The notes beneath the pieces are model-generated. The model made no database searches and had not been told where the DNA came from. It saw nothing but the letters and a program-made list of their open reading frames with translations. Shown piece after piece: positions 58,366-64,000 of a stretch of 64,000 nucleotides of DNA (within the stretch, counting starts at the first letter, position 1; each line of letters begins with the position of its first letter). Source of the DNA: a virus; IMG/VR virus record IMGVR_UViG_3300042503_001656, positions 1-64,000 of that record, one strand, 5' to 3'. Position numbers and translations under genes: made by a program.

Positions 58366-60272
58366 TTTATTCTCCTTCTATTAGAAGTGTTTTTGTTTTC
58401 AGATGGGCCTGCACCGCCGCCGCCACCGCCACTATTCCCACTCGGAGAAGATGGAGAAGATGGGGCACCGGCCGACATGGTTATGCTTGTTGCGGCAATG
58501 GCAGCTGCGACAACGACTCTTCTTGTTCCAACATCCACGGCAGAGCCAAGCGGAACATATGTGTCGATTGCTCCGTCAAATACGTTGATTTCAGATTCCA
58601 TTGCTTCTCTGACTTCAGTTGGGGCGTCTTGGGCAGCTTCAACCAGCTCTGCTGCTTCTTCCGCTGTTACGTTTGAAATGTCAACCGCGTCAAAGATTTC
58701 TGTTGCCTGTTCGCCGTCAATGCTCTGCAAAACCTTTTCACTTGTAGCAAGTTCGGTAGCTTGGTCCTCGTTTACACCAGCTTCCAGAACAGAATCAACT
58801 GCGCTCGCAACCTGCTCTTCTGTGACGCTGTCGTTTTCAAGGACGTCCACCACTGCAGAAAACTGTTCATCAGTTAGTGGTTGGTCTAAAACTTGAGAAA
58901 TAACTTCGTCAAACTTTTCATCAGACAAAGGCTCATCAAACACGGCTTCAAGAACATTCGTTAATTCGTCTGTTGAAAGAGGTCGTGAAAAAACTTCATC
59001 AATAACAGCAGAAAACTGTTCTTCGGTCAGCGGTTTATCAAGAATGTCGTTTACGGCCTCACCCAAAGCGTCCGGATTTGTAATTTCGTCAATAATTTCA
59101 GAAACTGCATTTGACAAAGCTGTAGTAGATATGTTTTCAGTATCCAGATTGTCAATTTCGTCTTGTTTTTCTTCTTCTAATTCTGGCGCATCCGGCGTTG
59201 TTGGCGTTTGTTCTTCGGCATATTGTGGTATCTCGGGGGCGGGTTCATCGCTTTCGGGATTACTCGTGCTCGGGGGTGTCTCAAGTGGTACCTCTGTTTC
59301 TGGGGCGACCGTTATTACGGTAGGAACATCGATTTCTTCTGGAACGGTTGTAGTGGTTGTACTAGTTGTGGTTGCGCTGGTTGTAGTAGTAGGTAGTGTT
59401 ACGCCGTTAACTTCATTACTCCAGCTGGAGTAAACGGGAATTGAGTCGTTATCTGCCCTCACTTTGAACTGACAAGACTGTTCAGGCTCAAAATTTTCAA
59501 TTACAGCAGAAGTTATTGGCGAAGCTATGGCAAATCCAGAAGCCCAATTATCACAAGACCAAAAAACCGCATATCTTTCGACACTGGCATTTGACTCTTC
59601 TGGGGCATCCCAAGATAAATAGACCTTACTTTCATTGGTTGAAGTCACCATAAGGTTTTGCGGACTGTTTAGATATGGAGCAATTGTTGTAGTCGTAGTA
59701 GGTGCTACTTGTTGAGTAAATGCACTGTCTGGGACCACGGCCCAACCTGAACCAATGTCCCAATAAAGCGTGGTCCACGCACCTCCACCGTTTTCGTAGA
59801 ACCACATTTCAAATTTCTTAGATACGCCAGCCTCAAAATCAACATAACTTGACAGTGTTCCACCGCCACCTTTGTCTCGCCAGTCGTCTTGTATGCGTAC
59901 ATCGTCTACATAGAGCTGTGTTCCGTCATCAGCCTGAGGCCAAAATCTAAAAGAACCAGAAACAGGAGAGGTTATGAAACCCTCATATCGGACAATAAAG
60001 TCTTCATACATCCCAAATGGCGGACTTTGGTCAAAGTTTTGCTCCACCCTTGACACCGTTGTTTGACCCACGGACGGTCTGCCAGAAACTGTAGGAAGCG
60101 GCGGATTGGAGTTGTAGCCAAAATTGTTATAAACGGTCATTAATAAACCGGGGTCAACATCAGCTCTAGCGAAGCCAGAAAATGTGCTAACTATTGACAA
60201 TATTGCTACAGGGAGGGTCAACCATGCTGAACGTCTAAATTTAAACCTAGTGTTCCCAAAAAATGACACCAT
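58362..60272 (-). CDS. PA14/fibronectin-III surface protein with 22-aa repeats
   Basis: About 636 aa from ATG 60272 (signal peptide SAWLTLPVAILSIVSTFSGF ARA; the ORF opens earlier). PA14-like domain ~45-170 (YNNFGYNSNPPLP, YEDFIVRYEGFITSPVSGSF, DDGTQLYVDD, MWFYENGGGA). FN3 domain ~210-295 (SPQNLMVTSTNESKVYLSWD). Thr/Pro stalk, then five to six 22-residue units of the type PLTDEQFSAVIDEVFSRPLS. The C-terminus has a hydrophobic stretch and GNSGGGGGGAG. Likely a surface or virion-associated adhesin. Confidence 0.75.
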   Translation of the reverse strand: MVSFFGNTRFKFRRSAWLTLPVAILSIVSTFSGFARADVDPGLLMTVYNNFGYNSNPPLPTVSGRPSVGQTTVSRVEQNFDQSPPFGMYEDFIVRYEGFITSPVSGSFRFWPQADDGTQLYVDDVRIQDDWRDKGGGGTLSSYVDFEAGVSKKFEMWFYENGGGAWTTLYWDIGSGWAVVPDSAFTQQVAPTTTTTIAPYLNSPQNLMVTSTNESKVYLSWDAPEESNASVERYAVFWSCDNWASGFAIASPITSAVIENFEPEQSCQFKVRADNDSIPVYSSWSNEVNGVTLPTTTTSATTTSTTTTTVPEEIDVPTVITVAPETEVPLETPPSTSNPESDEPAPEIPQYAEEQTPTTPDAPELEEEKQDEIDNLDTENISTTALSNAVSEIIDEITNPDALGEAVNDILDKPLTEEQFSAVIDEVFSRPLSTDELTNVLEAVFDEPLSDEKFDEVISQVLDQPLTDEQFSAVVDVLENDSVTEEQVASAVDSVLEAGVNEDQATELATSEKVLQSIDGEQATEIFDAVDISNVTAEEAAELVEAAQDAPTEVREAMESEINVFDGAIDTYVPLGSAVDVGTRRVVVAAAIAATSITMSAGAPSSPSSPSGNSGGGGGGAGPSENKNTSNRRRIN

Positions 60273-60421
60273 TTCCCCAAATGTGATAGTCGATTGCCCC
60301 AAAGACAAAACAATTTTACCATTTTTACAAACATTAAAAATCACGGACATTAATATTGTTAGCGCCAAATTAACAAAAGCACTGTGACTTACTTGCTACT
60401 CAGGTGTTTTCTCTCAACTAC

Positions 60422-60429
60422 AATAAATA
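60422..60429 (+). promoter_or_regulatory. Possible late-promoter-like AATAAATA
   Basis: Resembles the TATAAATA/NATAAATA late element of T4-like phages, 25 bp before the first tail gene; weak evidence. Confidence 0.3.
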
Positions 60430-60453
60430 CTGGAGAATCTCTAGGAGTTGGCC

Positions 60454-60819
60454 ATGATTGCAGGCATTTACAACATATTTTGTCAGCAGGGTGCTACCTT
60501 TACGCGAATCATCGACCTCCAGTATCCCGACGCCGTTGACCCCACAATTTTTTACCCGTACGACCTTGAAGGTTTTACTGCGAGGATGCAAGTAAGAAGA
60601 ACTATTTCTTCTACAACAAAAATAGTTGAGCTAACTACTGAAAACGGAAGAATAGAAATAGTTCCAGAAGACGGAAGAATTATTCTGAATATGCCACCAT
60701 CAGTGACCGCGGCGATAACAAGCAGCGGAGTCTATGACCTAGAAATTCAAAGCACTGAAGGGGTCGTGTCAAGAGTTGTTCAAGGAAGCTTTACTCTTTC
60801 CGAGGAAGTAACAAGATGA
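60454..60819 (+). CDS. Structural protein (neck/tail type), 121 aa
   Basis: AGGAG 7 nt before ATG 60454. QQGATFTRIIDLQYPD ... YDLEGFTARMQVRRTISS ... DGRIILNMPPSVTAAITSSG VYDLEIQ resembles the conserved G-A-T-F..DLTGYTA.MQ.R..Y.LE protein upstream of fibre genes in many marine and T4-like phages. ATGA overlap with the next gene. Confidence 0.7.
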   Translation: MIAGIYNIFCQQGATFTRIIDLQYPDAVDPTIFYPYDLEGFTARMQVRRTISSTTKIVELTTENGRIEIVPEDGRIILNMPPSVTAAITSSGVYDLEIQSTEGVVSRVVQGSFTLSEEVTR

Positions 60820-61133
60820 GCAATGTTCCGAACCAGGTAAATATTCATGAGGACACTCCAAACCAAGTAATAATTAATCAGGATTCACCGAATCAAGTAA
60901 TTGTTAGAGGTGGGGGTATCGGAGGAAACTCCGCCAATACGAGTAGACACGTACATGCTCAGAGTGTTGCTTCAGACGAATGGGTAATTACTCACACTCT
61001 TGGTGGCTACCCTTCCGTATCCATTGTTGATTCTGCAAAAACAGCAGTCTTTGGTGAAGTACAATATGACAGTACGACACAAGTGACAGTGTACTTCACC
61101 GTGCCGTTCTCTGGATTCGCATACCTAACATAA
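60816..61133 (+). CDS. Tail-associated protein, 105 aa
   Basis: Opens with three PNQVxIxxD repeats (VPNQVNIHED, TPNQVIINQD, SPNQVIVRG), then HVHAQSVASDEWVITHTLGG YPSVSIVDS, a C-terminal beta domain typical of small phage tail/fibre proteins (W.I.H.L...P.V.I.D). Confidence 0.75.
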   Translation: MSNVPNQVNIHEDTPNQVIINQDSPNQVIVRGGGIGGNSANTSRHVHAQSVASDEWVITHTLGGYPSVSIVDSAKTAVFGEVQYDSTTQVTVYFTVPFSGFAYLT

Positions 61134-61146
61134 GGACAAAGGGCTG

Positions 61147-62451
61147 ATGGCAACTAAATTTCTTACAAATATTGACCTAAATCAAAACCAACTGGTCAAT
61201 GCCACCTTTGAGGTAGTCGGCACAGACCCTAACTCCGGCAACTTTGAAGGCCGGATGATTTACAACAGTACCACAGACTCAATCAAAGTCTACGGCAATG
61301 GTGCGTGGCGTTCATTTGTAAATGGCATATCTTCTGGTGGCGGAGCAGGAATTTCTGAAGCCCTTACTGTTTCTGAATCAAACGGCGTCGTAACCCTTAC
61401 GCTAAATGTTGCCGATGTTGATTCTGCTGGTTTACTTTCTTCAACATTTTGGGGATTGCTTAACGGTGCAACTTCTGATGCGACAGTTTCCACTCTTGTA
61501 AAAAGAGATAGCAGCGGCAATATTAAGGTTGCCACTCCTACCGACGCTGCTCATGCTGCCACCAAGGGGTATGTAGATGCAGCTCGTCAGGGCCTCGATG
61601 TTAAGCAGTCAGTTCGTGCTGCTACTACTGGTCCAGTCAACCTTTCAAATGAACTTGAGGCTGGAGACACGATTGACGGCACGGTAACCCTCGTTGCTGG
61701 TGACCGCGTTCTCGTTAAAAACCAAGGAACAGCATCACAAAACGGTATTTATGTTGTTCAAGAGACTGGTGCACCAGTTCGTGCAACTGACGCAAATGGC
61801 ACTGCCGATACGGGAACAGTATCTGGTGGAACATTTACCTTCGTTGAAGAAGGTACTGCAAACGCCGACTCTGGTTGGGTGGTTTCAAGCAACGGAGTCA
61901 TCACTGTTGGCACCGATGCAATGAACTGGGTTCAGTTCTCTGGTGCTGGTGCAGTAGTTGCTGGTGACGGTCTTACAAAAGATGGTGCAACAATCAATGC
62001 TGTCGGAACAACCGACCGTATCTCAGTTTCTGCTAATGCTATTGACATTGCTTCCACGTATGCTGGTCAAGCAAGCATTACAACTCTTGGCACAATTACC
62101 ACAGGTACATGGAATGGCGTAGACATTGCAGTTGCTGACGGTGGTACCGGTGCTTCAACAGCAGCAGATGCTCGTACAAACCTTGCAAGCACTTCAACTT
62201 CTGGTCAGACAACTTCTACTGCAGTTCTTGCAAGAGTTGTACATCAGGCTTGTGCCGCTTCTTCGGTTGGCGTTTCGACCACAACAGTTACGCACAACTT
62301 TGGCACAAAGAATGTGACTGTTCAGGTTTACCAAGTATCAACTGGTGAAACAGTAAACTGCGATGTTGTTCGTTCAAGCAATGACTCAGTTGTTGTTACA
62401 ATGAACGGAACAATCTCGTCTGACGATTTCCATATCGTAGTAACAGGCTGA
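61147..62451 (+). CDS. Tail fibre protein, 434 aa
   Basis: MATKFLTNIDLNQNQLVNAT opening and EGRMIYNSTTDSIKVYGNGA W are typical of phage fibres. Contains TPTDAAHAATKGYVDA and DGTVTLVAGDRVLVKNQGTA ... NGIYVV (the fibre repeat of T4-like cyanophages), GGTGASTAADARTNL, and a C-terminal beta domain like that of the preceding gene (TVTHNFGTKNVTVQVYQV). Confidence 0.88.
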   Translation: MATKFLTNIDLNQNQLVNATFEVVGTDPNSGNFEGRMIYNSTTDSIKVYGNGAWRSFVNGISSGGGAGISEALTVSESNGVVTLTLNVADVDSAGLLSSTFWGLLNGATSDATVSTLVKRDSSGNIKVATPTDAAHAATKGYVDAARQGLDVKQSVRAATTGPVNLSNELEAGDTIDGTVTLVAGDRVLVKNQGTASQNGIYVVQETGAPVRATDANGTADTGTVSGGTFTFVEEGTANADSGWVVSSNGVITVGTDAMNWVQFSGAGAVVAGDGLTKDGATINAVGTTDRISVSANAIDIASTYAGQASITTLGTITTGTWNGVDIAVADGGTGASTAADARTNLASTSTSGQTTSTAVLARVVHQACAASSVGVSTTTVTHNFGTKNVTVQVYQVSTGETVNCDVVRSSNDSVVVTMNGTISSDDFHIVVTG

Positions 62452-62494
62452 TAGTCCGCCCTGAGGGGCAAAAATGTAGGAAGCGATTGAGGTC

Positions 62495-64000
62495 GTGGCA
62501 CAAAAATTTATAACCCCAATTACAATCAAGCAGCTGTCATCTGCTGGCTCTGATGGGTTGACAATTTTTGTAGACGGCGACACCTACGCAAGACTTCAAG
62601 TTCAAGGTGGTGGTCGCCTTGTTTGGGGTGACGGAACTGCAGTCGGAGATGTAAATCTCTACCGTGACGAAGCAAATGTTCTCAAGACTGACGACACCCT
62701 AAAAGTACCTGCTCTCTATATTGACGGAATTGAAGTTGACACTTCAGGTGCTTCATCAGGTCAGATTCTTCGTTTTGATGGTGCCAAGTTTGTTCCCTAT
62801 ACGGGTGATGCTGGTCCAACTGGTCCTACGGGTCCGACTGGACCTACTGGACCACAAGGTGCAGATGGTTATGTAGGTTCAGACGGCGCTACTGGGGCAA
62901 CAGGTCCTGCAGGCCCAACTGGGCCAGGTTACGATGTTTACTCCACTACCGAGCATTATCCCGGCCCGTCCGGCCCGACTGGTACTGGATGGTTTCATTT
63001 TGCAGTAGAAGAAAGTGGGGCATACACACCAGGACAATATGTCCGTGTTGCCAGTATCTCTTCTCCGAATAGCCGATACATAGAAGGCACTATTGCAGAA
63101 GTAGTAACAGACACTGAAATTGTTGTTGCTCCTGCTCAATATATTCCCTCTGGACCTACGGGCCCAGAATATTTAGTTGACGACTGGCGTTTTACCTTAA
63201 TCGGTCGCCCAGGACCGACTGGTGCAACTGGTGCAAGTGGTGTTGCAGGGCCCACGGGAGCAACTGGACCAGAAGGGGCTACAGGTCCGACTGGTAACAA
63301 CGGTTCGGATGGTCTTTCCGTAAGAGTTAAATCTCCTGTAGCAACATATGAAGACCTAGAGTTGCTGGGACCTAGTGGAACAAGTATTGGAGACCTCCGC
63401 TATGTGATTGACGAAGGAAACTTGTATTCTTTCGGACCTACTGGTGCTGGTTATGGGTGGGTTGATAGTGGTCACATAGAAGGACCAACGGGTCCGACAG
63501 GTGCTACTGGACCGACAGGGCCTCAAAGCGCTAACTACTTAGGCAACTATGACGATGAGTATCCATACGTACTTAAAGACGTGGTTACATATCAAGGTTC
63601 ACTTTGGGGGAGGGCTACTAACCCAGGCGTGGCAGGCGTTGAGCCACCAACAGATTGGGTTCTTTTGGTCTCTGTTGGCGCAACCGGTGCAACCGGTGCA
63701 ACCGGACCCACAGGCTCAACCGGCGCTACGGGAGCAACCGGCGATACTGGCTCAGTAGGTGCAACTGGCCCAACAGGCCCTGCTGGTCCGCTCGATGAAT
63801 TAACTGATGTCATTATTACTACCCCAGGAGAATTTCAGTCTCTTCAATACGACGGAACAAACTGGGTAAATACATATGCATCAACTGCTACCTATGTAAG
63901 AAATGCAGAATCAACAACATTAACTACTGGAACCGTTGTTTATCTTTATGGCGCAACCGGTGACCATGCTTCTGTAAAAAGAGCAGACAATAGTTCTGAT
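62495..64000 (+). CDS. Collagen-like tail fibre (3' partial)
   Basis: GTG start with GAGG upstream; open to the window end (502 codons). N-terminal ~110 residues are beta-rich (YARLQVQGGGRLVWGDGTAV GDVNLYRD), followed by repeated collagen-like Gly-x-Thr/Pro triplets (GPTGPTGPTGPTGP, GATGATGPAGPT) interrupted by small beta modules such as SLWGRATNPGVAGVEPPTDW (carbohydrate-binding-like) near 63590. A receptor-binding role is likely. Confidence 0.85.
   Translation, partial: MAQKFITPITIKQLSSAGSDGLTIFVDGDTYARLQVQGGGRLVWGDGTAVGDVNLYRDEANVLKTDDTLKVPALYIDGIEVDTSGASSGQILRFDGAKFVPYTGDAGPTGPTGPTGPTGPQGADGYVGSDGATGATGPAGPTGPGYDVYSTTEHYPGPSGPTGTGWFHFAVEESGAYTPGQYVRVASISSPNSRYIEGTIAEVVTDTEIVVAPAQYIPSGPTGPEYLVDDWRFTLIGRPGPTGATGASGVAGPTGATGPEGATGPTGNNGSDGLSVRVKSPVATYEDLELLGPSGTSIGDLRYVIDEGNLYSFGPTGAGYGWVDSGHIEGPTGPTGATGPTGPQSANYLGNYDDEYPYVLKDVVTYQGSLWGRATNPGVAGVEPPTDWVLLVSVGATGATGATGPTGSTGATGATGDTGSVGATGPTGPAGPLDELTDVIITTPGEFQSLQYDGTNWVNTYASTATYVRNAESTTLTTGTVVYLYGATGDHASVKRADNSSD

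Overview
The window reads as one contiguous piece of a large tailed-phage (Caudoviricetes) genome infecting an actinobacterium; both ends cut through genes. Evidence for the host type: two WhiB-family proteins, a resuscitation-promoting-factor (Rpf) domain, actinobacterial parS sites (TGTTTCACGTGAAACA), apparent leaderless promoters, an LPXTG-anchored protein, and Thr/Pro linkers of the TTTVPPTTT kind common in Acidimicrobiia (for example Ilumatobacter). The exact host is inference. About 125 protein genes, 4 tRNAs and 2-3 candidate structured RNAs can be supported; most proteins are small and of unknown function.

Layout. 0-3 kb: endonuclease VII-like fragment, tRNA-CAU and small regulators, including a LexA-type winged-helix protein. 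3.06-4.33 kb: a gene-free, extremely low-complexity CA/CTAC-rich tract. 4.3-16.4 kb: SSB, a secreted Rpf/lysozyme-like muralytic protein, thyX, three tRNAs (Arg-UCU, Arg-CCU, Lys-UUU), secreted lipoproteins (DUF732-like, metallophosphoesterase) and an SGNH hydrolase, a TIGR03299/DUF932 protein and a SNF2 helicase. 16.4-43 kb: an array of about 40 short transcription units, nearly all rightward. Each starts at the same promoter (TTGTCGG..GGGGTGGG..TAAGGT, 18-bp spacer) placed so that transcription should begin at or beside the start codon, and many are separated by perfect palindromes whose loop is always (A)GCCCCG/CGGGGCT. This array also holds two homologous ~208-nt structured RNAs (27.8 and 29.4 kb), four parS or near-parS sites, a ParA-like ATPase lacking the P-loop lysine, three KTSC paralogues, a DUF3846 protein and a WhiB protein. 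43-46.5 kb: a MoxR/CobS-like AAA+ ATPase paired with an HExxH + VWA protein. 46.5-50.4 kb: a DUF1599/Nmad1-like protein and a replication-type operon with ribbon-helix-helix proteins. 50.6-53.5 kb (minus): second WhiB, proteasome/HslV-like Ntn hydrolase, metallophosphoesterase. 54.7-60.3 kb (minus): lysis cassette (holin-like protein, M15-type endolysin, small membrane proteins) followed by an LPQTG-anchored surface protein and a PA14/FN3 surface protein. 60.4-64 kb: tail/fibre genes ending in a collagen-like fibre that runs off the window.

How it fits together: the central array looks like an early/host-takeover region in which one promoter type fires dozens of tiny leaderless mRNAs, insulated by one terminator type. 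The parS sites plus ParA-like protein suggest interaction with host ParB/segregation. The secreted and anchored proteins suggest the phage alters the host envelope. The least explained items are the shared promoter/terminator system and the twin structured RNAs.
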